NCBI RefSeq assembly: GCF_001705515.1
Contig: NZ_MDJS01000001.1
Coordinates: 620,001-684,000 of the forward strand
DNA: 64,000 nucleotides
From: Mucilaginibacter sp. PPCGB 2223
Lineage (GTDB): Bacteria > Bacteroidota > Bacteroidia > Sphingobacteriales > Sphingobacteriaceae
Direction of reading: 5' to 3'
The position numbers and the translations under genes are program-made. Positions 10,173 through 18,283 of the stretch are shown in pieces. How positions within the stretch are numbered: the stretch's first letter is position 1; every line of letters begins with the position of its first letter. The notes under the pieces are model-generated. The model had not been told where the DNA came from. It did not search any database and was given only the letters and a program-made list of their open reading frames with translations.

Positions 10173-12059
10173 ATGAAATTAAAAAACGGTATACCGTACC
10201 TGCTGCTCTCTATCCTGAGCCTGGGCCTAAACATCGCGCAAGCACAAAACAAAGGCGACGAGGATAAAACCATGGCCAACAAGGCCACCGGCCGCGATCA
10301 GAAGGCAATTGACGAGGCAAAGAACGGTTGGTGGAAAGAGTCGATGAAAACGCATGAGGCCCGTGTGCAATGGTGGCGCGAGGCGCGTTTCGGCATGTTT
10401 ATCCACTGGGGCATTTACTCGCTGCCCGGCGGCGAGTGGAAAGGCAAACAGGTAAGCGGCTACGCCGAGCACCTGATGCGTAAGGAAAAGATACCACGTG
10501 CCGAATACCTGGAGCTGGCACATCAGTTTAACCCGGTAAAGTTTAATGCCGATACCTGGGTTAAAACGGCCAAAGCGGCGGGTATGCGGTATATGATCAT
10601 TACATCGAAACATCACGACGGTTTTGCGATGTTTAACTCGGATGTGACGGACTATAACGTGGTCAAACAAACTGCCTGGAAGCACGATCCGATGGTTGAC
10701 CTTTCGGCTGCCTGCAAAAAATACGGCCTCAAATTCGGCTTCTATTATTCGCATGCGTTCGATTGGGAACATCCGGATGCGCCGGGCAACGATTGGGATT
10801 ATCAGAACCCGGGCGGCGATCTGAACCTGTTCGGCGGGCGCGACTGGTATGATATACACCCTGAGCTTTTGCCCAAAGCGGTGAATTATGTAGACACCAA
10901 AGCTATCCCGCAGATCAAGGAGCTGATCCGCAAATACCATCCGGATATTTTATGGTTCGATACCCCGCAAAAGCTACCTCTTTCCGAAAATATCCGTATA
11001 CTGAAAGCGATCCGCGAAACCGATCCGAATGTAGTAGTGAACGGCCGTTTAGCACGTGGCGGTGGTGGTTTGCAAATGGGCGATTATCAAAATACTGCCG
11101 ACAGGCCCGCTGAGTTCTTCCCTGTGGAAGGCGACTGGGAAGCCATCCCGACAACCAACGAATCGTACGGATACTCAAAATTCGATAAAAGCCATAAACC
11201 TGTTAGCTTTTTTATTCAACTGTTGGCTAAGGCTGCCTCGCGCGGTGGCAACCTGCTGATGAATATCGGCCCGATGGGCGATGGCGAGTTTGCGCCTGAA
11301 GACAAAGCCATTTTGAACGGCATCGGCAAATGGATGGACAAAAATTCGGTAAGCATTTATCAAACTACCAAAACCCCGCTGCCTTTTCAAAGCTGGGGCG
11401 TATCAACCCGCAAAGGCAACCTGTTGTACCTGCATGTATTTAACTGGCCGGCAAACGGCAGCCTGGTGGTTGGCGGCCTGAAGAGCAATATTGCGAAAGC
11501 TTATTTACTGACCGATCCTGAAAAGAAAGCATTAAGCTTTGATCGCATCGATCCGCTGGATATGGCTATTAAAGTGCCCGCACAGGCCCCGGATGCCGTC
11601 AACACGGTAATCGTGCTGGAAACCAGGGGTGAGATAGAAACCGACCCGGTTAGGCTTGCATCAGCAGCTATAGCCAATCATTTACTGGCTTTTGATGCTA
11701 AACTAATGGGTAAAGGCTTTGGTTTTGGCGATGGTAAAACCAATCATTATTACGTTGACGGATGGAAGAGCACCGATCAGCACATACAGTGGGATTTCAG
11801 GCTCATACAACCTGCTAAATTTAGGGTAGTGCTGAAATACCTGGCCGATAATACCGACGAAGGTACTTATGAGCTGAAGCTGGGCGACCTGGTAAAGAAC
11901 GGAAAAGCTGAATCGGCAACTAAAGAAGAGGTAAAAGAAGAGGAGATGGGCACGGTAAACCTGCAGCCCGGCACGCATACCCTGCAGCTAAATGCACAGC
12001 AAATCAGCAAAGCTAACCTGATGAAGCTGCTTGAAGTTCACCTGATACCCGTAAACTGA
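10173..12059 (+). CDS. GH29 alpha-L-fucosidase, secreted
   Basis: A 628-residue protein with a signal peptide (to about residue 25, AQAQ) and a clear GH29 catalytic domain. Signature strings are RFGMFIHWGIYS (about 72-83), ITSKHHDGFAMF (about 143-154) and DILWFDT (about 258-264). By family analogy Asp263 of the last would be the nucleophile. RGGNLLMNIGPMGDG closes the barrel region. A C-terminal portion (about 480-628) contains beta-rich accessory sequence. It should release terminal alpha-L-fucose from glycans in the periplasm or outside the cell. It follows the esterase by about 100 bases and precedes the next gene by 14, so an operon with the unknown gene downstream is likely. Confidence 0.94.
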   Translation: MKLKNGIPYLLLSILSLGLNIAQAQNKGDEDKTMANKATGRDQKAIDEAKNGWWKESMKTHEARVQWWREARFGMFIHWGIYSLPGGEWKGKQVSGYAEHLMRKEKIPRAEYLELAHQFNPVKFNADTWVKTAKAAGMRYMIITSKHHDGFAMFNSDVTDYNVVKQTAWKHDPMVDLSAACKKYGLKFGFYYSHAFDWEHPDAPGNDWDYQNPGGDLNLFGGRDWYDIHPELLPKAVNYVDTKAIPQIKELIRKYHPDILWFDTPQKLPLSENIRILKAIRETDPNVVVNGRLARGGGGLQMGDYQNTADRPAEFFPVEGDWEAIPTTNESYGYSKFDKSHKPVSFFIQLLAKAASRGGNLLMNIGPMGDGEFAPEDKAILNGIGKWMDKNSVSIYQTTKTPLPFQSWGVSTRKGNLLYLHVFNWPANGSLVVGGLKSNIAKAYLLTDPEKKALSFDRIDPLDMAIKVPAQAPDAVNTVIVLETRGEIETDPVRLASAAIANHLLAFDAKLMGKGFGFGDGKTNHYYVDGWKSTDQHIQWDFRLIQPAKFRVVLKYLADNTDEGTYELKLGDLVKNGKAESATKEEVKEEEMGTVNLQPGTHTLQLNAQQISKANLMKLLEVHLIPVN

Positions 12060-12073
12060 TCAATTTAAGCATC

Positions 12074-13315
12074 ATGAAAGCAAACAGGCTGTTGGTATTG
12101 TTATTAGCGTTTTGTTGCGCATCCTTCAAACCGCTGCCGGCAGGCAGCCCGATGATCATTGAAAGCCTGAGCGGTTCGGTAACGCAAAACGAGATAAACG
12201 CTTTTAAAAACCATATACGCAACCTCGAACTGCCACCGCCTGACAGTGGTAACGGCTGGGTTTTCGGCAACCCGGGCAAGCTGACAGAAGCCTGCGGGCT
12301 GATGTACGAAGTATCGCACGACAAGGAGATACTGGATAAGATGATCGCCCTGAGCGATGACGCCTTATCCGGCCGGGATGATATTTTACCTGCCGAAAAA
12401 GGCGGGAAACTGATGTGCTGGACAGGCAAAGTTGAACCGGTATGGCCCTCGTCTGCGCCGGGTAAACTGCCTGCCGGGGCGGGGGTAGAGCAAGGCGCTA
12501 CTTTAGGGCACATGGCTTATTGCGCTTATCTTATCCTGCAAACACCGGCTATCTGGAATGATAAGGTAACTATCGGCGATCCGAACAATTTCGGCGCTAC
12601 TTATAAAGAACGCGCCCTGAAATACATTACCGAAGGCGATTATGTGATCGATAACTGGATCATCCCGCATTTTATCCGCACCAATGATCATAACCGTTAT
12701 TATTTCCCGGGTGCGCCCAATACTTATAAGGCTAACGAGCCCGCGCCATGGAACCAGGCCTGGTTATTGACCGACGGCTTTACGCGTTTGGCTTTATGCC
12801 ACCAGGTTTTGAATGATGACCCGGCACGCCTGGCAAAATATATCGCCATTGCTAAACCCAATATCGATTGGTTTATCAGTACCGCGATCCCAAACCGGTC
12901 GGCCATGGGCTCGGATTGCCGGATTTATCCCTATTCGCTTGCACAACCACGCGGCACCGAAGATACCAACCATTTTGCTTATGATTCGGAAGGTTTGGTG
13001 CTGGCCTACAACAGCAACCTGTACGGCTTAAAGCCAAGCGACCTGCTGCCCTTTGCCAATACGTATATCGATGTGGTATTGGGCACCGTAAAGGATGGTA
13101 AATTTGCCGGAAGGGTTGACGGTACAACCGGCACGGGCCACGGCGGCGGTGACGACTATGTACGCGATGAATACATTTACTGGGCCGGTATACGCCCGGA
13201 TGCATACCAGCTGATTGGCAGTATCGAAATAAAAACCAATAAGATCGCCCAATCGCCGCAAATAACCGCCCGCCTGCTCTGGGAAAAGAACCGCAGGCAT
13301 CTGAAAGGTTTGTAA
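12074..13315 (+). CDS. Secreted protein of unknown function in the PUL, probably helical-barrel enzyme
   Basis: I do not recognise a named family for this 413-residue product. It has an N-terminal signal peptide (MKANRLLVLLLAFCC). The rest is rich in regularly spaced amphipathic helices with aromatic/Gly-rich connectors: EQGATLGHMAYCAY, PWNQAWLLTDGF, HFAYDSEGLVLAYNS and a Gly-rich GTGHGGGDDY near the end. That pattern is what (alpha/alpha) toroid lyases and glycosidases look like, and its place 14 bases after a GH29 gene supports a polysaccharide-active role. Candidate acids and histidines are present in the DTNHFAYDSEG and HGGGDDYVRDEY segments, but no catalytic assignment is justified. Confidence 0.75.
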   Translation: MKANRLLVLLLAFCCASFKPLPAGSPMIIESLSGSVTQNEINAFKNHIRNLELPPPDSGNGWVFGNPGKLTEACGLMYEVSHDKEILDKMIALSDDALSGRDDILPAEKGGKLMCWTGKVEPVWPSSAPGKLPAGAGVEQGATLGHMAYCAYLILQTPAIWNDKVTIGDPNNFGATYKERALKYITEGDYVIDNWIIPHFIRTNDHNRYYFPGAPNTYKANEPAPWNQAWLLTDGFTRLALCHQVLNDDPARLAKYIAIAKPNIDWFISTAIPNRSAMGSDCRIYPYSLAQPRGTEDTNHFAYDSEGLVLAYNSNLYGLKPSDLLPFANTYIDVVLGTVKDGKFAGRVDGTTGTGHGGGDDYVRDEYIYWAGIRPDAYQLIGSIEIKTNKIAQSPQITARLLWEKNRRHLKGL

Positions 13316-13340
13316 GAAGATGATGACCTTTGGCGCTGTG

Positions 13341-13874
13341 TTAGTTCTTTGGCTTCATCCGCAGCCCCAACAGGATATTGAGCAAACCCATCAGTAAACA
13401 GGCAAGGGCCGTCCAGGTTACCATCGTCATATTGCCGAAACCGGCGTTGAACAGTACGATCAAACCGAAAATAAAAACGACCAACCCGCCGATGGTAACC
13501 CACCAGCTGCGCCCGAACGATCCGCGGAAGCTCAGAATAGAAATACCGCGGAACAGGATGTAAAGGCCAAGTATGATACGCAGAATAATTATGCTTGCGC
13601 CCACATGGCTAAAAAGCACGATACTCAGGATAATATCCACGATGCCGATGATCCAATACCAGCCCCGCACAGGCGATAGCACATCGTTATAAGCATGGAA
13701 TATTTCGGTCAGGCCGGCAAACAGGATAACCAGGCTGAACAGGTAACCCATTACCTGCAGGGCATTTTCGGGTGAGCCAAACAAATATATAGCCAGGAAA
13801 AAGAAGCATGCGCCCCGTAAAACAAATACCCACCAATGCCTGATACTGCGGTCGACCGTAATTTCCACAACCAA
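13341..13874 (-). CDS. HdeD/DUF308-like small integral membrane protein
   Basis: A 177-residue protein made almost entirely of about six hydrophobic helices with short loops (for example FVLRGACFFFLAIYLFG, IDIILSIVLF, WTALACLLMGLLNILLG). The pairs of helices with RG/GI turns are characteristic of HdeD (DUF308) proteins, which in enterobacteria are linked to acid tolerance; the role here is unknown. The longest frame starts at a TTG (13874), with a GTG two codons later as an alternative. No ATG is suitably placed, so the start is uncertain. It converges with the PUL gene upstream (25 bases apart) and follows the amidohydrolase on the same strand by 49 bases. Confidence 0.8.
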   Translation of the reverse strand: MVVEITVDRSIRHWWVFVLRGACFFFLAIYLFGSPENALQVMGYLFSLVILFAGLTEIFHAYNDVLSPVRGWYWIIGIVDIILSIVLFSHVGASIIILRIILGLYILFRGISILSFRGSFGRSWWVTIGGLVVFIFGLIVLFNAGFGNMTMVTWTALACLLMGLLNILLGLRMKPKN

Positions 13875-13923
13875 AAAATTTATGGAATAACTGTTTAGCA
13901 GCCAAATAGTTTTAGGTGCGATC

Positions 13924-15348
13924 TCAATTCATGCCGACATGCCCCTTCACAGAATCGAATATCTTTTGCGAATCGAAACCCACACCGTTTTTAAACACCA
14001 GTTCTGTATTGCGGATGTTTTTGATATCCTGGCTCAGATCGCCGTTCATCAGTACCAGGTCGGCTTTTTTGCCTACGGCTATGGTACCTATATCCGCTTG
14101 CCGACCGAGGTAAACGGCGCCGTTCAGGGTGCAGATTTTGATGGCTTGCTCGGGCGTAAAACCGGCTTCGGTGAGCAGCTCGATCTCGCGGTGATTGGAG
14201 TAGCCGCTCACCACGCGGCCTGCGCCCGTAGGGTCGGTGCCGGCCACCAGCAACCCGCCCAGGTCGTAATATTGCTTTTCCCAGGCCAGTTCTTTTTTAA
14301 ACAGGCTGGCGCTTGCCTGGTCGCGGTTTTGGGCAGCTTCCCACCTGCGCTGCACTATTTCTTTGGCTTCAGGCAACAATGCGGCTTCACCGCCGCCGGG
14401 TACCATTTCGCGGCCGGTATTGGGTTCAAATACCGTAAGCGTAGAAGTGAGCGCCATGTGTTTGCCGATCATGAATTTGATGAGCTCGGTCATCTTCGGG
14501 CTGTTCACATCGAGTTTTAACAGCGACTGCCGTTCTTCGTTATCATTGATCTGGTCGGCAACTTTTACGCTGTCGAAATCGGAGCAGGCCATAAAGCCGT
14601 GCTCCAGATCGTCCATGCCAATTTCGGCAGCTTCGCGATAGGTAACCGCACCGATATGCCCGGTAACTTTCATATGGCGCTTATGCGCTTCGCGTACAAC
14701 GGCCGCCATATCGGCCCTGGTGGCATGTACATACATTTTGAACGAGGTGCAGCCACGGTCGGCCCAAAAATTGGCGGTGGCTGCCGCGTCGGCCGGGCCT
14801 TTTACAATATTGATGGATGGGATATCATAACCCTGCTCTTCGATATAGGGCGCGGTGACATCCATATCCGGTCCGAGCATCTTACCCTCGGCGATAAAAC
14901 GCTTAATAGCCAGGTCGGTTTGCGGCTCGATGCTGCCTGCCGTGCGTATGGTGGTTGCGCCACCTGCCAGGTACAAACGCGGAAAGGAAAAAGGCATTTC
15001 GGCCACATTGAACAGGTTGCCTGCAGGCACGGTGTAATACATGTGTTCGTGCAGCATCACCAGACCGGGTATCAGCGTTTTGCCTGTGCCGTCAATCACC
15101 TGTGCGCCCGCCGGTGCGGTTACCGTTTTGCTATCGCCAGCCTGGGTTATCTTGCCATTACTAAAAACAACCGTTTGGTGCTGTTTGGCCGGGTTACCGG
15201 TGCCATCAATCAATGTCACGTTGGTTATGGCTACAGTGGGCGTATTTACTTTGATGTATAGCGCTACGGACGGCGCAAATTGTTGCGCCAAAGTTTTAGA
15301 CGTTACCGCGAATAGTATCCCCGTAAGGAAAAACAGTCTGTGTTTCAT
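13924..15348 (-). CDS. Secreted metal-dependent amidohydrolase
   Basis: A 474-residue amidohydrolase-superfamily protein with a signal peptide (to about residue 22, TLAQQ). It shows the beta-sandwich start VTLIDGTG, metal-binding motif GLVMLHEHMYY (the HxH pair), a GHIG histidine, DDLEHGF and a late metal Asp in AGTDPTGAG. The typical closing segment IGTIAVGKKADLVLMNG follows. Such exported enzymes resemble imidazolonepropionase/prolidase-like amidohydrolases that act on cyclic amides or dipeptides; the substrate is not predictable. It is divergent from the GH92 gene (151 bases between starts) and need not belong to the glycan locus. Confidence 0.88.
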   Translation of the reverse strand: MKHRLFFLTGILFAVTSKTLAQQFAPSVALYIKVNTPTVAITNVTLIDGTGNPAKQHQTVVFSNGKITQAGDSKTVTAPAGAQVIDGTGKTLIPGLVMLHEHMYYTVPAGNLFNVAEMPFSFPRLYLAGGATTIRTAGSIEPQTDLAIKRFIAEGKMLGPDMDVTAPYIEEQGYDIPSINIVKGPADAAATANFWADRGCTSFKMYVHATRADMAAVVREAHKRHMKVTGHIGAVTYREAAEIGMDDLEHGFMACSDFDSVKVADQINDNEERQSLLKLDVNSPKMTELIKFMIGKHMALTSTLTVFEPNTGREMVPGGGEAALLPEAKEIVQRRWEAAQNRDQASASLFKKELAWEKQYYDLGGLLVAGTDPTGAGRVVSGYSNHREIELLTEAGFTPEQAIKICTLNGAVYLGRQADIGTIAVGKKADLVLMNGDLSQDIKNIRNTELVFKNGVGFDSQKIFDSVKGHVGMN

Positions 15349-15499
15349 AAGGCCAGGTTAGCGAATTTGCAAAGCTAAATCTACAAAAGATAATTTACAT
15401 GTAAGGATATACCATTTTTGGGCCATGTGCTTTTTAAATGTCCTGATTTTTGTGCTATTTTGGATCGGCGATACCTCATCGCGTAAAGCTACTGACCAA

Positions 15500-17812
15500 A
15501 TGAAAAAACTACTGACCGCAATTATTTCTACGCTCCCTGTTATCGGCTTCGCACAAACCAAAACTGCCGAAAACCTGGTGCAATACGTCAAACCTATCAT
15601 CGGCACACAACGCATGGGGCATACTTTTCCCGGAGCGACCGTTCCTTTCGGGATGGTGCAGCTGAGCCCGGAAACCGACACGGTAGGTTACGTAAAGAAC
15701 GGCAAGTACGATCCGGATGTGTATAAATACTGCGCCGGTTACCAGTACGATGATAAAACCATTGTCGGCTTTAGCCATACACACTTTAGCGGGACAGGGC
15801 ACTCTGACCTGGGCGATTTCCTGATCATGCCTACGGTTGGCAAACTGATGCTGAACCCGGGCACGGCCGATAAACCGCGCAGCGGCTATCGCTCTGCCTT
15901 TACGCACACCAACGAGGTATCGGAAGCTAATTACTACAAGGTAAAGTTAGACGATTACGATATCATCGCCGAAATGACCACCAGCACCCGCGTGGGTTTT
16001 CACCAATATACCTTCCCGGCGAGTAATCATGCGCATATCATCCTCGACCTGATGGCAGGTATTTACAACTACGAGGATAAAAACGTGTGGACCTACCTGC
16101 ACGTAATGGACGACGGTACCGTAGTAGGTTATCGCCAAACCAACGGCTGGGCCAAAAACCGCACGCTGTATTTTGCTATGAAGTTTTCAAAACCCTTTGT
16201 TGAGTACGGCAATGTGAACGGCTCAAAACGCGAAGTTTACCGCGGCTTCTGGGGTAAATTCAACCAGAGCCATAACTTCCCCGAAGTGGCAGGGAAGCAG
16301 ATACGCGCTTACTTTGATTTTGCGACCACGGCAGGAGAGAAGATCAAGGTAAAAATGGCGCTCTCGCCGGTAAGTATGGATGGCGCCCTGAAAAACATGC
16401 AGGCCGAAATACCAGGCTGGGATTTTGAAAAAGTAAAGAACGATGGGCAGGCTGCCTGGCAGCAGGAGCTGAGCAAGATCACCATCAGCACCAAAAACAT
16501 CGGCGACAAGCAGAATTTTTATACCTCGATGTACCACGCCCTCATCAACCCAACGGTTTATATGGATGTGGACGGGCAATACAAAGGGCTTGATCAAAAC
16601 GTGCACCACGCCGATGGGTTTACCAATTACACCACCTTTTCGCTGTGGGATACGCACCGCGCGCTGCACCCGCTGTTCAATATCATCGAGCGGCAGCGCA
16701 ATGCCGATATGGTGCAGTCGATGATCGCGCATTTTGAGCAAAGCCCCGAGCATATGCTGCCCATTTGGTCGAACTCAGCTAATGAGAATTGGTGTATGAG
16801 CGGCTACCATAGCGTATCCGTTCTGGCCGACGCCGCCATCAAAGGCGCGCCAGGCGTTGATGCAAATAAGGCTTTGGATGCCTGTATAACCACTGCCCAT
16901 CAGCGCTTTTTTATGGGATTGGGTTACTATATTGATAAAGGCTATATCCCCGATGATAAGGACGGTAACGCTGTATCTTCTACCTTAGAATTTGCTTACG
17001 ATGACTGGTGCATTGCGCAACTGGCCAAAAAGCTCGGTCGAACCGATGTGTATAACGAGTTCATCAAACGTTCGCAAAATTTCACCAATGTGTTCGACCC
17101 ACAAACCCGCTTTATGCGGCCAAAGCTTGGCGATGGCACTTTCAAAAAGAACGTAGACCCGCTATCCACCATCAACCAGGGTTTTATTGAGGGCAACGCC
17201 TGGAACTATACCTTATACGTTCCGCATGACCCGGCCACGCTGATCAAACTCATGGGCGGCGATAAGCGTTTCATCGTTTACCTCGACTCACTCTTCACCA
17301 TGAACCTGCCCGATAAGTACTTTGCCGAAACCGAGGATATCACCCGCGACGGCATTATCGGCAACTATGTGCACGGCAACGAACCGAGCCACCACGTGGC
17401 CTACCTGTACGACTGGACCAGCCAGCCCTGGAAAACCCAGGAACGCGTACGAATGATCATCCCGCGTATGTACAAACCAACACCCGACGGCCTGGGCGGC
17501 AACGATGATACCGGCCAGATGAGCGCCTGGTATATCTTCAGCACGCTGGGCTTTTACCCGGTTGCCCCGGGCAGCGACAGGTACTCCTTAGGCAGCCCAT
17601 CTTTCGATGGCGCGACTATCGACTTAGGCGGCGGCAAAACTTTCAGTATTGAAGCTGTGGGCCAAAGCGACAAAAACGTTTACGTAAAAAAAGTAACCCT
17701 GAACGGCCAGCCGCTCGACCGCCCTTACCTTACCCACGCCGAAATTATGAACGGCGGTAAGCTGGTGTTTTATATGAGCGCCAAACCATCGAACAGCAGG
17801 TATAAAATGTAA
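15500..17812 (+). CDS. GH92 alpha-mannosidase, secreted
   Basis: Family GH92 exo-acting alpha-mannosidase of about 770 residues. The frame is open from 15425, but the ATG at 15500 yields a standard signal peptide (MKKLLTAIIS... GFAQ). Diagnostic strings are the N-terminal GHTFPGATVPFGMVQLSPET, the central WDTHRALHPL and the catalytic-domain HGNEPSHHVAYLYDW, in which the Glu is the expected general acid region in this calcium-dependent family. DDTGQMSAWYIFSTLGFYPV closes the barrel. It should trim alpha-mannose from N-glycans or fungal/yeast mannan. It lies divergent to the amidohydrolase and may be regulated with the fucosidase operon. Confidence 0.94.
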   Translation: MKKLLTAIISTLPVIGFAQTKTAENLVQYVKPIIGTQRMGHTFPGATVPFGMVQLSPETDTVGYVKNGKYDPDVYKYCAGYQYDDKTIVGFSHTHFSGTGHSDLGDFLIMPTVGKLMLNPGTADKPRSGYRSAFTHTNEVSEANYYKVKLDDYDIIAEMTTSTRVGFHQYTFPASNHAHIILDLMAGIYNYEDKNVWTYLHVMDDGTVVGYRQTNGWAKNRTLYFAMKFSKPFVEYGNVNGSKREVYRGFWGKFNQSHNFPEVAGKQIRAYFDFATTAGEKIKVKMALSPVSMDGALKNMQAEIPGWDFEKVKNDGQAAWQQELSKITISTKNIGDKQNFYTSMYHALINPTVYMDVDGQYKGLDQNVHHADGFTNYTTFSLWDTHRALHPLFNIIERQRNADMVQSMIAHFEQSPEHMLPIWSNSANENWCMSGYHSVSVLADAAIKGAPGVDANKALDACITTAHQRFFMGLGYYIDKGYIPDDKDGNAVSSTLEFAYDDWCIAQLAKKLGRTDVYNEFIKRSQNFTNVFDPQTRFMRPKLGDGTFKKNVDPLSTINQGFIEGNAWNYTLYVPHDPATLIKLMGGDKRFIVYLDSLFTMNLPDKYFAETEDITRDGIIGNYVHGNEPSHHVAYLYDWTSQPWKTQERVRMIIPRMYKPTPDGLGGNDDTGQMSAWYIFSTLGFYPVAPGSDRYSLGSPSFDGATIDLGGGKTFSIEAVGQSDKNVYVKKVTLNGQPLDRPYLTHAEIMNGGKLVFYMSAKPSNSRYKM

Positions 17813-18283
17813 GTACTATTAGTCATGCTGAACTTGTTCAGTACCTAACATGACAATTACTCTGCATTATGTATTTGACGTGGCAATACCAATGAACTAA
17901 TGACCAATGAACTACTGAACCAGTGAACCGAAGACATGGGTATTTATGGGTGTTTTAATTGAACTTTCCGCTAAAACCCTCATTCAAGCCACGTATGGCC
18001 ATTTTTTTCGTTTTTTACACCCATAAAACACATGGGTATTCATGGGTGTACCCATGCGTGTGTCGGTAATAATTAGAATTAGTGTTGCTACTTGACACTA
18101 AAACTTGATACTAAAAAAGCATTGCGCTTTTGTATAAATATACGGAAAATAAGCTATATCCTAACTACATACAAACAAAAAAATGCCCAACCTCGCGATT
18201 GAGCATTCCCTATCAAATATTATCTTTCGATCGTTGCTTGTAAGTAAAAACTGACAACTCACAACCGAAAACTGACAACCCAA
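17813..18283. other. Intergenic spacer with palindrome and iterated words
   Basis: This 471-base gap holds no convincing gene. At 17822-17854 there is a nested palindrome: outer arms GTCATG/CATGAC around CTGAAC-TT-GTTCAG. A 20-base direct repeat with one mismatch sits at 17934-17953 and 18030-18049 (ATGGGT words), exactly 96 bases apart. ACACCCAT at 18017-18024 can pair with the ATGGGTGT of either copy. Iterated words (TGAACTAATGACCAATGAA near 17893; ACTTGATACT-like near 18090; CTGACAACTCACAAC near 18252) follow. It separates convergent genes, so the palindrome may double as a terminator. Confidence 0.6.

Noticed and set aside
10227..10940. 237-codon minus-strand ORF inside the fucosidase gene
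   Set aside because: Fully antisense to a clear GH29 catalytic domain and without recognisable motifs; a codon-bias shadow.
17934..18049. Possible CRISPR fragment
   Set aside because: Only two imperfect 20-bp copies, no further spacers and no cas genes.
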